From Cranoglanis bouderius (lineage: Eukaryota > Chordata > Actinopteri > Siluriformes > Cranoglanididae), in contig CM042548.1 in NCBI GenBank assembly GCA_023630585.1, positions 23,148,527 through 23,212,526 of the forward strand: a DNA stretch of 64,000 nucleotides, in the 5' to 3' direction. This document shows, piece by piece, positions 1-10,021 of the stretch. The position numbers were made by a program, and so were the translations under genes. Position 1 is the first letter of the stretch. Each line of letters opens with the position of its first letter. Under the pieces are notes generated by a model. That model was not told the origin of the DNA, ran no database searches, and saw nothing but the letters and a program-made list of their open reading frames with translations.

Positions 1-90
1 CTAATCAAGGGCTTCATTAGTAGCACCAGATGTGCTTGAGCTAGAACACATGAAGTACCTGAACTGGCTAGGGACAGAAAATACATGAAA

Positions 91-329
91 TACCTGGACG
101 GGGCAGAAAAAGGAAGCTATCAACAGCTGCAACCATATTTCTGAGAAGGCAGGTTGTGAAAAACCCTCGAGTGACTGCAAAAGACCTGCAGCAAGACTTG
201 GTGGCAACAGGCACTGAGGTTTCAGTGAGCACAGTATGGTGTGTACTAAACACAGAAGGTTTCCATGCCAGAACTCCAAGACGTTCACCACTACTGACCC
301 AAAAGCACAAGACAAGTCACTCAAAATCA
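91..329 (+). pseudogene. Tc1-like transposase fragment, DNA-binding half
   Basis: The plus strand encodes a stretch typical of the second helix-turn-helix of fish Tc1 transposases: KNPRVTAKDLQQDL, then VSVSTVW, then HARTPRRSPLLTQKHK. This half of the protein binds the terminal inverted repeats of the transposon. The reading is interrupted by a TGA near 141-143, upstream of the conserved block, and it ends at about 337, before any catalytic DDE residue. No terminal inverted repeat is visible next to it, so this is a dead internal fragment. The family call rests on the conserved spacing of these motifs as I know them. The exact Tc1 subfamily is not determined. Confidence 0.8.
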
Positions 330-423
330 TATAAATAAGCCACAGAAGTTTTGGGATTCTGTGCTGTGGAGTACTATAGTACTTATATATAATTTATTTA
401 TATTTATATTTATAGTTCCTTCT

Positions 424-790
424 TTCTCTTCATGTAATCCCAGACAGACTCGATGTTGAGATCAGGGCTCTGTGGGGGACATACCATCACTTCCAGGACT
501 CCTTGTTCTTTACGCTGAAGATATTTCTGCAGAAATGCAGCCCCAAATTTGCAAGGAACCTCCACCATGCCTCACTGTTGCCTGCAGACACTCATTTGTG
601 TACCGCTCTCCAGCCCTTCGGCAAACAAACTGCCTTCTGCTACAGCCAAATATGTCAAATTTTGACTCAGTCCAGAGCACCTGCTGCTATTTTTCTGCAC
701 CCCAGTTCCTTGCACTTGTGCATCACTGTCGTGTCCGTGCTACACAAGCTCCCCTTTGTAAAGTTTGATCTTCTTCACGGCATTTAATAT
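424..790 (-). pseudogene. Tc1-like transposase fragment, catalytic half
   Basis: Read on the minus strand, about 670-640 gives WTDESKFDIFG (second catalytic D region of a Tc1 DD34E transposase). This is followed by RHGGGSLQIWGC near 560, and by PPQSPDLN-IESVWDYMKR near 480-430, which holds the final catalytic E. One codon of the usual N-I-I-E motif is missing, and in-frame stops lie upstream. The orientation is opposite to the fragment at 91-329, so the two are separate insertions or an inverted remnant. It is inactive. Confidence 0.8.
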
Positions 791-1227
791 AAAATGCTCC
801 CCTGCCCTAGAGGACTTGGGTCGCACACTTTTTTCCTGACACTTGACGATTACGCCTCTGTCTGATGGTGACTGAGGTCATGTTGAGCATAAAAGGAAGC
901 GTTGACAAACAGTGAACTAAATAAATTAACTGTCGGTGACTCTGGGTATTCTGATAAAGCTAATGGTGTTGCATTACGTGCATATCATATCACGTGCCAT
1001 CGACTGGGAAATGGCTTATACTTCCGGTTAGTGAAAAAATCGCTAGTGTTTCATTTGAGATGATCCTACCCTTATAAAATTCATACACTAGAAGGTAGAG
1101 TACATAGTGCATAGTGTAAGTGTATACTATGTCATTTGGGACACAACTTTGGTCTGTACTCTCCGATGCGTAGTTTCGGAACAGAAGTAAAGCAACGAGT
1201 AAACGTGCCCCAGGCCGCGCACAGGCC
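791..1227. other. Unassigned intergenic stretch
   Basis: I see no supported gene, splice pattern or repeat family here. The open frames are short and lack family motifs. Confidence 0.5.
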
Positions 1228-1294
1228 AACTAATCGATCATGAGATTCATTGACAATGATTTTCATAATAGATTATTAATTTTATCGATTAGTT
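1228..1294. repeat. Short palindromic element
   Basis: A perfect 11-bp inverted repeat, AACTAATCGAT at 1228-1238 and ATCGATTAGTT at 1284-1294, encloses about 45 AT-rich bases. Similar ATCGATTA-ended dispersed sequences are familiar from fish genomes. Without a second copy in the window the family is unproven. Confidence 0.5.
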
Positions 1295-1429
1295 GTTGTA
1301 GCTCTAACTTCTAGTTCCGGAAGCTCTAACTTCAGAGCTCTAACTTCAAAAAATATGCTCACACTGAGACGGCCTTTAGCAATATTGTTTCAGAATTTTA
1401 TTGTATTTTATGTTTTTTTCCTTACATAG

Positions 1430-2187
1430 GAAAGAAGCTGCATTATTGTGAATGTGGGGAGAGTGTTGCTCGCAAGAATATTCTCCAACACCAGCGAATT
1501 CACACAGGAGAAAAGCCGTATTATTGCGAACAGTGTGGGAAGAGCTTTACTCGACAGTATCAGCTCAAATGACACCAGCGCATTCACATTGGAGAAAAGC
1601 CGTATTACTGCGAACAGTGTGGGATGAGCTTTAGTCAACAGAGTAATCTCAAACGACACCAGCGCATTCACACTGGAGAAAAGCCATATTACTGCGAACA
1701 GTGTGGGGAGAGTTTTACTCTACAGAGTTCACTCAAACAACACCAGCGCATTCACACTGGAGAAAAGCCGTATTACTGCGATCAGTGTGGGAAGAGTTTT
1801 ACTCTACAGAGTAATCTCAAACGACACCAGCGCATTCACACTGGAGAAAAGCCGTATTACTGCGAACAGTGTGGGGAGAGGTTTACTCTACAGGGTTCAT
1901 TCAAACAACACCAGCGCATTCACACTGGAGAAAAGCTGTATTACTGCGATCAGTGTGGGGAGAGTTTTACTCTACAGAGTTCACTCAAACAACACCAGTG
2001 CATTCACACTGGAGAAAAGCCGTATTACTGCGATCAGTGTGGGAAGAGCTTTACTGGACAGAGTAATCTCAAACAACACCAGCGCATTCACACAGGAGAA
2101 AAGCCGTATTACTGCTCACAGTGTGGGGAGAGCTTTACTCAACAGAGTAATCTCAAACATCACCAACGCATTCACACACAAAGATGA
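1430..2187 (+). pseudogene. C2H2 zinc-finger array exon, disrupted
   Basis: A pyrimidine-rich tract and TTACATAG at 1422-1429 mark a splice acceptor opening a typical last exon of a fish zinc-finger gene. Nine Kruppel-type fingers follow, joined by HTGEKPY linkers, ending HTQR-stop at 2185-2187. Such proteins bind DNA as nuclear transcription regulators. Finger 1 has lost a residue between its two zinc cysteines (CEC instead of CxxC). Finger 2 carries a TGA at 1570-1572 where sister fingers have CGA (Arg), a CpG transition. Fingers 3-9 (from about 1624) remain open. Their helices are nearly identical (LQSSLKQ, LQSNLKR, QQSNLKR, GQSNLKQ), which points to recent duplication or gene conversion of 84-bp modules. 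Finger 7 has HQCIH instead of HQRIH. No upstream exons are recognisable. An unseen alternative start could still express the last seven fingers. Confidence 0.85.
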
Positions 2188-2900
2188 CAAACGGAGGATC
2201 AGCGAGTCAAGAGGGACGCCAAAAAACAGCTATTTCTGCACCAAACTGTCTTGAATGCCACAGACTCGTACAAACAGTTGCAGAACTCAAAGGGAGGATT
2301 TCCCCGCACTCCATCAAATTAAGGAGGATGAATTGTTTCTGGACTCGTTGCTTGTACCATCTACTTGGGTGGCTGAGTCTGACACCACTATTCCTTAGAA
2401 CGGTTTAAACACTAACCCAGAGATCTCAACTCAATGAGACAAACTATGTGCAAAACCGAAGCTAATCCTGTCATACACCCCTGGAGTGCCTCAGAGGGAA
2501 CCTTAGTCTGTCGCATGGGGGAAGAGAAAGGTGACTAAAACTACCCTTGGACAAGGCTTCCCACCTCATCAACAACCTCTTGTACTTCAAAGCCAGTATG
2601 AGGTACCTATGGAGAATCTGTCAGTGGCTTCCTCCACTCCACACTCTAACTCGCTCAGGGAGTTTGCTGCTGCACTGCCAGAATCATCTCAGTCCAGCTG
2701 TGGACTCGCTCTCAAAGCAACCTGGGCTTCCATAACACAGTTATGTGTTATGGCACAGCAGTGCCACAGGCTGATTGCCTCCATGCCACTCCGCATCGAT
2801 GCAGTAATTCATGCAAAAGGAGCCCCGCCCAAGTATCGAGTGCATAAATTAACATACAGAAATGTCGACCTTCTGAAAAGTATTATAAATTCTTTATTCT
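2188..2900 (+). pseudogene. Degenerate coding-like DNA, possibly LINE ORF1 remnant
   Basis: Directly after the zinc-finger stop, the plus strand reads APNCLECHRLVQTVAELKGR and then, after a frame change, LFLDSLLVPSTWVAESD. This resembles the Cys-containing, coiled-coil first open frame of some fish LINEs. From about 2530 to 2900 another open stretch (123 codons) has no domain I recognise. Frameshifts and stops separate the pieces. The LINE assignment is a guess from general resemblance. Confidence 0.3.
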
Positions 2901-3086
2901 AATATTTTTGATATACTAGAATTCATTTCCATGAGCTGTAAGCTGTAATCATCAAGATTAAAACAACAAAGGCTTGAAATATTTGACTTTGTGTAATGAA
3001 TCTAGAATATATGAAAATTCCACTTTTTGAATTAAATTACAGAAAAAAATGAACTTTTCCATGATTATTAAATTTTTTGAGATGCA
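2800..3086. repeat. Dispersed fish repeat tail
   Basis: The stretch from GCAAAAGGAGCCCCGCCCAA (about 2814) to TTTTTTGAGATGCACCTG (ends 3090) matches in layout a very common fish dispersed sequence that I recall from memory. It is AT-rich, has no coding potential, and abuts the LINE fragment that follows. I cannot name its class with confidence. Confidence 0.4.
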
Positions 3087-3919
3087 CCTGCACCCTCTCA
3101 CTTGCACCAGATGCCCACAAGTCGATTAGCACCCTTGTAAACTGCATAGAGAGCATAAACTTGTGGATGTCACAGAACTTTCTGCAGCTAAATAAAGATA
3201 AGACTAAGGTACTTATTATCGGAAATGATGCACAGAGAAAGTTAATTATGCCATATCTAGACTCCTCGTCTCTCAAGGCTAATGGCTGCATTAAGAATTT
3301 AGGGATCGTGTTTGACAGTGATCTCAGTTTTAAAAAACATATTAGCAATGTTTGTAAAACAGCACCTTTGTAACATCTCTAAAGTAGGTGATATTCTCTC
3401 CCCCAAGAATAGTGAGAAACTCATACATGCATTTGTTCATGTTTTGGTGGCTTACCAAAGAGCTCCATCAAACACTTACAAAGAGTCCAGAATGCTGACA
3501 TGTACTACTCTGAAGACTCATATCACTATGGCACTTAAATCACTTCACTGGCTACCTGTGTCTTACAGAATTGATTTGATTTTCAAATCCTGTTGTTAAT
3601 TTTCAAATGTCTTCATGGTGGTGCTCATATGTATCTTTGTAATATGATCACTAAATATATTCCTGCTAGATCATTTAGGTCATCCAACTGCAACCTGCTG
3701 GCTTTACCCAAAATGTGTCTGAAAAGCGGGGAGTCGGCCTTTAGTCACTAGGGGCCTAAACTGTGGAGCTCTCTCCCTGACAGCCTACGTGCAGTTGATT
3801 CAATTAGCACTTTTAAAAAGTATCTCAAAGCACATTTATTCACTGGGGCCTTTCCTCAAACCAGTTAATTTTCTGTACTTGATTTCATTTGTATCCTTTT
3901 ATTTATTCTATTTGCTTAG
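3087..3919 (+). pseudogene. L2/CR1-like LINE, 5'-truncated reverse transcriptase C-terminus
   Basis: The plus strand encodes the C-terminal part of a non-LTR reverse transcriptase. It reads INLWMSQNFLQLNKDKTKVL, then KNLGIVFDSDLSFKKHISNV (3290-3350), then, after a one-base shift, NISKVGDILSPKNSEKLIHA, then LKSLHWLPVSYRIDF (3530-3570) and a long degenerate tail ending FKKYLKAHLF. This order is diagnostic of L2/CR1-type elements. The catalytic palm with its YxDD box is absent (5' truncation), and frameshifts are present, so it is dead. The AT-rich 3' untranslated tail is interrupted at 3932-4451 by a SINE and resumes at 4464. Confidence 0.8.
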
Positions 3920-3931
3920 TCTTTTATTTAT

Positions 3932-4451
3932 AATAATAATGATAATAATAATTCCTTACATTTGTATAGTGCTTTTCTTGGCACTCAAAGCGCTTTACAA
4001 TATATGGGGTTCTTTTCAAACACCACCAGTGTGCACTACCACCAGCTGTAGGTGGAGAGGAGAGGAGGGTGATGTAGTCAATTCAGGGATGGAGATTATT
4101 GGGGGATCATGATAGATAAGGGCCAATGGCGGAATTTCACCAGGACACTGGGGTGATACTCCTACTCTTTATGAGAAGTTTCCTGGGATTTTTAATGACC
4201 ACAGAGAGTCAGGACCTCGGTTTAACGTCTTATCCAAAAGGCAGTGCTGTTTTTACAGTACAGCGTCCCCATCACTATACTGGGGCATTAGGACCCACGC
4301 AGACCACAGGGAGAGCACCACCTACTGGCTTCCCTAATACCACTTCCAGCAGCAACCTTGGTTTTCCCCAGGAGGTCTCCTATCCAGGTACTGGCCAGGC
4401 TCAATCCTGCTTAGTTTCAGTGGGAAACCAGGTGAGAGCTGCAGGATGATA
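3932..4451 (-). mobile_element. 5S rRNA-derived SINE with 12-bp target duplication
   Basis: Read on the minus strand, the element starts near 4450 with a head resembling 5S rRNA. The stretch complementary to CTCCTATCCAGGTACTGGCC and TCCTGCTTAGTTTC corresponds to the 5S segments GGCCTGGTTAGTACTTGGAT and GAAGCTAAGCAGG. It ends near 3950 with an L2/CR1-like tail (AAAGCGCTTTGAGTGCCAAG) and an (ATT)n run. Both flanks carry TCTTTTATTTAT (3920-3931 and 4452-4463), a 12-bp target-site duplication. A 5S head, a LINE-like tail and a simple-repeat end define the SINE3 type, transcribed by RNA polymerase III and mobilised by a partner LINE. Confidence 0.8.
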
Positions 4452-4463
4452 TCTTTTATTTAT

Positions 4464-4560
4464 CTAATTTTATTTCTTTCTGAATTTATTTTCTTGTATT
4501 TACTGTTTGTCTTCTGTAAAGCACTTTGTAAATATTGTTTTTTAAAAAGAAAAAGCTTTT
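4464..4560 (+). repeat. 3' end of the SINE-split L2-like LINE
   Basis: AT-rich sequence with GTAAAGCACTTTGTAAATAT near 4516-4535 is the usual LINE 3' terminus and continues the tail left at 3931 across the SINE insertion. Confidence 0.6.
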
Positions 4561-5078
4561 GGTTTTCACTTTGCACCCATTAAATCAAAATTGGTGCTTT
4601 ATATTTTATGACGGAATTTTATCATTGATTTTTAAAAGTCAAAATGTCTCTTAATGAAAAGCAGATGATGTCATCTCTCTGTGCATGACCCGAGCGGCGT
4701 TCCTTCATTCACCTCAGGCTCGATTCATATCTGGACGGAGGTTAGAGAATGAATTTAATTCTTTCTTCCTCCGTGTAGATATTTTGATATTTCAACCGAT
4801 ACTTCAAGATTTATCACATTTTAATGATTCGATAAAATTCTTTTGGTTGAAATATCACATTTTGATCCACGGTACTTCCATGAACACAGAGTCTTAAAAA
4901 TACTGTGAGTACGTGATTCGACAAATTCTGGTTACTACTTCAAAAGAAACTACAGAGGTTGAGATATCACGCTGGTACCACGTGATTCGGCAAAGCATCT
5001 GATACCCTTTATTGATTGAACATTATAACCAACACTGTGTGATATCCTCTCGTGATTATTAAATTATAAGCTGTAACT
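4561..5078. other. AT-rich stretch without recognised gene
   Basis: No gene or TE family is recognised. Related phrases such as ACGTGATTCG recur (4913 and 4979), together with GATATCAC words, suggesting a small internally repeated unit upstream of the open frame at 5079. Confidence 0.35.
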
Positions 5079-5423
5079 ATGGGTGGAAATTGTCAGTGTA
5101 GTATCACACCAAATCAGTGGATGTATGATCATGGTAAAGGCGTTTTTGTGCAGCCTTTCATCTATAATCTAGCAGGCTGGACAGAAGGTCAGCCTCAGTT
5201 CCATTCTTACCCTCGTGATGGACCTTTTGACGAGGCGCATTCACTCGCAGCAGATTTGTGTGTTTATGAGAATTGGGGAGATGCCGGCTGGGATTATGAA
5301 TACATGAAACGCGCTTTATCCGCATGGAAAGATGGTAAAACCCAATGGGATGATGAACATTCCGATCCCAGCAAACATACATATATCTATGTTATAGAAA
5401 ATCATCATACCCCTTTGAAATAG
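5079..5423 (+). CDS. Unrecognised ORF, 3' end overwritten by a Tc1 terminus
   Basis: An intact 114-codon frame starts at ATG 5079, preceded by AGCTGTAACT. The protein is rich in Trp, Tyr, Asp and His (for example LCVYENWGDAGWDYEYMKRA), begins MGGNCQC, and has no signal peptide or membrane segment. I do not recognise the family. From about codon 106 (position 5393) the sequence is the Tc1 terminal repeat, so the last nine residues and the stop (IENHHTPLK) come from the transposon. The original reading frame was therefore longer or spliced. The absence of stops over 105 codons in AT-rich DNA, and its codon-like composition, suggest a once-real protein, either a host exon or a gene carried by an unknown element. 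Confidence 0.45.
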   Translation: MGGNCQCSITPNQWMYDHGKGVFVQPFIYNLAGWTEGQPQFHSYPRDGPFDEAHSLAADLCVYENWGDAGWDYEYMKRALSAWKDGKTQWDDEHSDPSKHTYIYVIENHHTPLK

Positions 5424-5990
5424 TCACTTTTTTTGTCTTACAGCCTGAAATCAAAACCCATTAAAAATATTTTTTTTGTACCAGCTTTATTTAAATGGTC
5501 TGAACTTATATAGCACCTTTTAACCTTTGTGGTTCACAAAGCGCTTTACACTGTGTCTCATTCACCAATTCTCACACACACACACACACACCAATGGCAG
5601 CAGAGCTACCATGCAAGGCACTACCATCAGGAGCAGCTTGGGGTTCAGTGTCTTGCCCAAAGACACTTCAGCACATGGGGTCATGTGGGCCGGGAATTGA
5701 ACTGCCAACTCCACAATTCGTGGACAACCCGCTCTACCACCTGAGTCACAGCCGCCCCAACCATATTTACACATTCTGCCTTACAACATTCAAGTAACGT
5801 AAAAAAGGTAACAGTTTGGAAATGTAAGAAAAAAGAAAACTAGAATAACATAGTTGGAAAAGTGATCAGTCTCATGATTTAATACTTCGTAGAGCCACCC
5901 TTTGCTTTAATTACAGCCATTAGTCTGTTTGGATATGTCTCTATTAGCTGTGTATTTTTAGCTGGATATGATGATTTTCTATAGGCACTG
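5393..5990 (-). mobile_element. Tc1-like element, internally deleted, SINE-split
   Basis: The left end reads TATAGAAAATCATCATACCC (5393 on) and lacks about the first nine bases of its terminal repeat. The right end reads GATGATTTTCTATAGGCACT and stops at 5990 before TA. The same termini bound the longer copy at 51099-52038, which runs in the opposite orientation. Only the 3' untranslated part and terminal repeats remain, and no transposase frame survives. A tRNA-derived SINE interrupts it at 5494-5763. Confidence 0.85.
5494..5763 (-). mobile_element. tRNA-derived SINE with 6-bp target duplication
   Basis: On the minus strand the head reads GGGGCGGCTGTGACTCAGG, with an A-box-like TGACTCAGGTGGTAGAGC and, about 35 bases on, a B-box-like GGCAGTTCAATTCCCGG. 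A body with a (TG)n run follows, and then the tail GTAAAGCGCTTTGTG and GGTGCTATATAAGTTCAG. TATTTA lies on both sides (5488-5493 and 5764-5769). The element sits inside a Tc1 copy whose sequence continues uninterrupted once the SINE is removed, as the 51.1-kb relative shows. Confidence 0.85.
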
Positions 5991-6596
5991 TAGGGCCAGG
6001 GGGCCAGTACCGGGCCACCGACGGCAGCCGCCTGCGGTCCACCAGCGTTTTGCTCATCGTTTTTCCAGCGGTCCACCGGTGTCTGGGCCGCTTGTTTATA
6101 CTAAATTCTTGCTGTTGGCCCACGGTCAGTCCACAGTTCATATTATGAATCTTTCCACACACTATCCAAAATAATGTTCTTCTATGCAAAAATGAATCAA
6201 AAACAAAGTACACAACTCTTAATAACCACTGCAAACAAAAACATGTACTAACATGTACTTAAGGGGGTCGTTATTGATGCATGAATTCATAAGACTCATG
6301 TCGTAGTTAAGGTTAGCTCTGCATTAGTTTGTGATTAGTACATGCCTTAACTCATCATTAGTTCATATTTAAGTATTAATTCAGGTATTAATGCAGGATT
6401 ATTCATGTACTGTTACTGTAAAGTGTTACTGATACACAGTGCAGTGAGAACAGAACAGTGTTGTGTGGGAAAGCTATTGCAGTGATGTCCTGTAAACTAC
6501 TGAGTGTGCAGCAGCAATAAGAAGTGTCTCATGAATAGAAAGTGTCTGATGCAGCTTTGTATAGTGCAGCTGTGCTTCAGTATGGTAATACCAAAA
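5991..6596. other. GC-rich patch followed by MITE-like AT-rich DNA
   Basis: 5991-6130 is GC-rich with repeated GGCCA words (GGGCCAGGGGGCCAGTACCG) and no gene. 6230-6432 ends with TTACTGTAAAGTGTTACTG, a phrase I associate with non-autonomous DNA elements of fish. No matching left terminus was found, so the element class is left open. Confidence 0.3.
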
Positions 6597-6934
6597 TCAG
6601 CTGTGAAACCACGTTGCAACTTGTGCAAGTCCTCTGGTCAAATCTGCTATGTGAATAGGCATAACATTAATAGCATTAATGCTGACAGTTATTTTGTGTT
6701 TCTTCCATTTGTGAATAATCGCACCAACTGTTGTCACCTTCTCACCAAGCTGCTTGGCGATGGTCTTGTAGCCCATTCCAGCCTTGTGTAGGTCTACAAT
6801 CTTGTCCCTGACATCCTTGGACAGCTCTTTGGTCTTGGCCATGGTGGAGAGTTTGGAATCTGATTGATTGATTGCTTCAAATACTTCATCAAATACTTAT
6901 TTCCCTTATTAAAATGCAAATCAATTTATAACTT
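6597..6934 (-). pseudogene. Tc1-like transposase N-terminus and 5' flank
   Basis: A minus-strand frame starting at 6842 encodes MAKTKELSKDVRDKIVDLHK followed by GMGYKTIAKQLGEK and VGAIIHKWKKHKITV, the first helix-turn-helix of a well-known fish Tc1 family. After that point the frame runs into unrelated sequence and stops at 6597. The 5' flank up to about 6930, with TCAAATACTTATTTCCCTTA, also belongs to the transposon but has an internal deletion. It is a truncated, dead copy. Confidence 0.85.

Positions 6935-7008
<74 letters not shown>
6935..7008. repeat. Compound (TA)n(TG)n microsatellite
   Basis: About 12 TA units (6935-6958) pass directly into about 25 TG units (6959-7008). Confidence 0.95.
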
Positions 7009-7010
<2 letters not shown>

Positions 7011-7680
7011 TGAGGGAGGAATGGGTTCGTCTTTACCGTCCACTGTTAGAGCTTTGGAGTGCTGAAAAGCGTGGAGCTCAAAAATGGTCATTTTAATGTC
7101 CTATATTAAAGCAATAAGCCTCAAGATGGCGTGGTTTACAGTGTATTTAGAACAGGTGGCCTAGTCAGGCTCGACGCGGAGCAGAAAACTCCCTGTTGTT
7201 CTAACTGTAAACCAAGGCTTCACAAGGCTTGTTGCTTTAATAGAATGGCTATTCCATAAAAAATATTTATTTTAATATTTATTTTATTGATAAAATAAAC
7301 ACAGCAACAAAAATGTAATGAAACTGATGCATTGTGGTTCATCTTCGGGCGACCCGAGTTCGAGACCCGACTCGGGGGGCCTTTTCCGATCCTGTATATA
7401 TTGTATCTGACATATACATACATAAATGCATGTGTTTTGTTTTGATGGCTCCAAGTTAATTTAATAAAGCTTATATTTTGTTAAACAAAAATGTGCATAA
7501 AAATTAGACAATTTTACAAACATTGCTTAAGGTTAGCTACAGGACCCCCCACCCCACCAAAAAAATACTTGACCACACCATCCCCCTTGAATTTTTTTAC
7601 AATTTGACCCCTGCTGACCTCTGTACAAGAACTTAGAGATGAATGGCTTCGAATAGAATAATTTACTTCCTCCTATTGTA
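7009..7680. other. No gene recognised
   Basis: No supported gene. A tRNA-like B-box word, CGAGTTCGAGACCCGACTCG, lies at about 7352-7371, but no A box at tRNA spacing is visible. Confidence 0.4.
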
Positions 7681-7892
7681 AAACTACAGACTGACATTAC
7701 AAACCACAAACCGGCATTACAAACCACAGGACGAAACCATAAACTACAGACAAACATCACAAACTACATACTGACATTATAAACCACAGACCGACATTAT
7801 AAACCACAGACCGACATTATAAACCAATCACATACTGACATTAAAAACTACAGGCTAATATAAAAAACTACAGACTGACATTATAAACTACT
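7681..7892. repeat. 20-bp minisatellite
   Basis: About ten tandem copies of a unit close to AAACCACAGACCGACATTAT, two adjacent copies being identical at 7781-7820. Most copies keep exact 20-bp register. Confidence 0.9.
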
Positions 7893-7988
7893 AGATGAGT
7901 GTCCAGGGGTGGAGGTTGAAAAAGTTTGGATTGTTATTGATTAAAAGGTGTTTAGCAGAGTGGTTCTGAAAAAAAAGTGATTGTCCAT

Positions 7989-9275
7989 TAGGGGTGGGCG
8001 GTATGACCAAAAATCTTTTTTTCTTCAATGCAACTTTTTTTTCATCATAAAAGAATTATTAAACATTACAATTTCCCCCAAACTGCACTAGGTTACAGAA
8101 TCTTCTCTCACTTAAACAACTCTCAAAATAAAGAGCTCTGTGACTGGAAAGAGGTAGAAATAACAATTAACTGAAAATGAGTTGATTTATAGAACAAAAC
8201 AGATATCATTTTCCACTGTGTTTATAAATTGACCTTTTTCTCTTTTTTACTCATCTCACAAAAGTCCAAAGATTACAAGCCTATGAACAAAACTGAAGTG
8301 TACAATACTGTTCCAAATATGAATAGGTGCAGTGGCTAATAATTAAATAACAAGTGTAGTCCGCCTTTAAGGCGGAACGCTCTCTCTTACTCCCTCACTG
8401 ATGAGTGGGCAGTCGGTAGACGGAGCGCGAGCTATGATCATCACATGTATGCATGTAAAGCCTGCTTATATTTCTGTTGCTCTTTGCCCTGTTTTATTTA
8501 TGTTCAGTAACGCAGTTGTTAGTGGAGTGTTTTGCAAACTGCCCCATGTGTGCGGGGGATCGACAACGCTGATAATAAACCACTGTGAAATATCAGATAC
8601 GTGAGTTTTGCTTACACCTGGCTACAACCATTCAGGATATCCGGCCTCTCTGTGTAAAGCATTACACAAGGCACCTTTTCTGTGTTGCCAACATACTGTA
8701 TGTATACTTGAGCATTAATGGCGAGTTTTTCTTCACAAACAGAAGCATCTCTGCCTCGTCACCTGATAATCGGTTTCTCCTTTCATCTATCACATGTCCA
8801 GCCAAGCTAAACAAGCCATCACTTTCAACACTTGTACATGGAGCAGAGAGGTATAGGGGCTCGGGCAAGTGAAGCAAGCTCAGGGAAACCATCTTTGTTG
8901 ATCCTCCAGTAGGTCAGTGGGTTTTCGCGTTTTTGCCTACGACATGTTTACATGCGGCTGTGAGCGTGGCTGTGATGTTATTGTCCGTGCCGCTGGCAAC
9001 AACACGGACCGGATCGGAATCGGAAATACGTGAGACTGACCGGTCCCTGGCCGGTCGATCGGTGCATCTCTAGTGCTTATCTTTCTCCATGTTTTTCCTC
9101 TCACAACTACTCTTATGTACAGCTTCTGGATTGTTCTCACGTGCAGGAGCACTACGCACAAAGTTAACCACGCCCACTTATTTACATTTCGCGGTATACA
9201 CGGAATAGAAAAATCTGTAACGGTAGACATTTTATTCCGCGGTAACGGTATATACCGTCATACCGCCCAGCCCTA
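7989..9275 (-). mobile_element. hAT element with 19-bp terminal repeats and 8-bp target duplication
   Basis: The left end TAGGGGTGGGCGGTATGAC and the right end GTCATACCGCCCAGCCCTA are inverted repeats with one mismatch. TTGTCCAT flanks both sides (7981-7988 and 9276-9283). An 8-bp duplication with short inverted ends is the hallmark of the hAT superfamily. The 1287-bp element retains only the last part of its transposase (minus strand, see next entry). It is therefore non-autonomous, although the ends look intact enough to have been moved by a relative. Confidence 0.9.
8680..8925 (-). pseudogene. hAT transposase C-terminal dimerisation domain, frameshifted
   Basis: Minus-strand translation gives YLSAPCTSVESDGLFSLAGH, then VIDERRNRLSGDEAEMLLFV, ending KKNSPLML. 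This is the conserved hAT C-terminal dimerisation region (hAT_C). Just upstream, WRINKDGFPELASLAR is in another frame, so at least one single-base shift lies near 8857. The BED finger and catalytic RNase H-like core are missing. The fragment lies inside the element bounded at 7989 and 9275 and identifies that element as hAT independently of its ends. Confidence 0.88.
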
Positions 9276-9283
9276 TTGTCCAT

Positions 9284-10021
9284 CAGCATTCTTGTGGTTT
9301 TGAGTTCATAGCTTCCAGGTTGCCACAGACTTCTTTGACTTCTGTACGTCCAGTTGTTGATGTATCCAGTGGCCAATGTCTTCATAGACTTGTGCTACAT
9401 TGATTGTCATCATTCTGGTTGACCTGTGTGTAAACATAAAGATGACAACATGACATTAAAAGGTGCACTTGTATACAAATATCCTATAGAACAAATGTTT
9501 AATAGGTAAATTATGCTTATCACATACTGTATGTGATGAGGTGTTTGATTACGTCAGTTCTACTATTCTTATGGGCCATTGTTACAGTTCAGATACAGAT
9601 TTTATTTCTAACAGATAATGGAGACATACTACATGTGATATGGGTATGAAAACAATAGATTTACTGAGTGTTAGAGACTGTACCAGCTGGTCCAGAGGTC
9701 TGTGTTGTCCCAGGTCACAACTTGGGCAGTGCGTTTGGCCATGGATTACTTTGACACCTGTAGTATGTAGAGTTGGTCATCCTGGATGCAGTGGCTTGTC
9801 TTTCCACAGTGCTGTTTTATATTTATTGTGATGTTGGCCTGTGGGTAAACATCAACAGCACAACATAGCATTAAAACATGCACTTGGAGAATTATGGTTA
9901 GTTTGTTAAGGGGATGTTTAGGGGTTATTCTAAACACAACAGGGAAATGTCGTTTATGCAAAAAGTTGTGTAATTGTGGCAATTCCTATAAGGTCATTTT
10001 TAGGTGGTAACAGGCCTGTTT
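9284..10021. repeat. Dispersed direct repeat pair, otherwise no gene
   Basis: The phrase at about 9420-9475 (GACCTGTGTGTAAACAT, then ACATGACATTAAAAGGTGCA) reappears with changes at about 9836-9890 (GGCCTGTGGGTAAACATC, then ACATAGCATTAAAACATGCA). The intervening DNA has no gene I recognise. The repeats may belong to the adjacent Helitron. Confidence 0.45.

Noticed and set aside
4365..4451. Functional 5S rRNA gene on the minus strand
   Set aside because: The middle promoter part is replaced and the sequence is fused to a SINE body and tail with a target duplication, so it is SINE-derived.
7340..7385. tRNA gene or tRNA-SINE
   Set aside because: Only a B-box-like word is present. No A box and no cloverleaf could be drawn.
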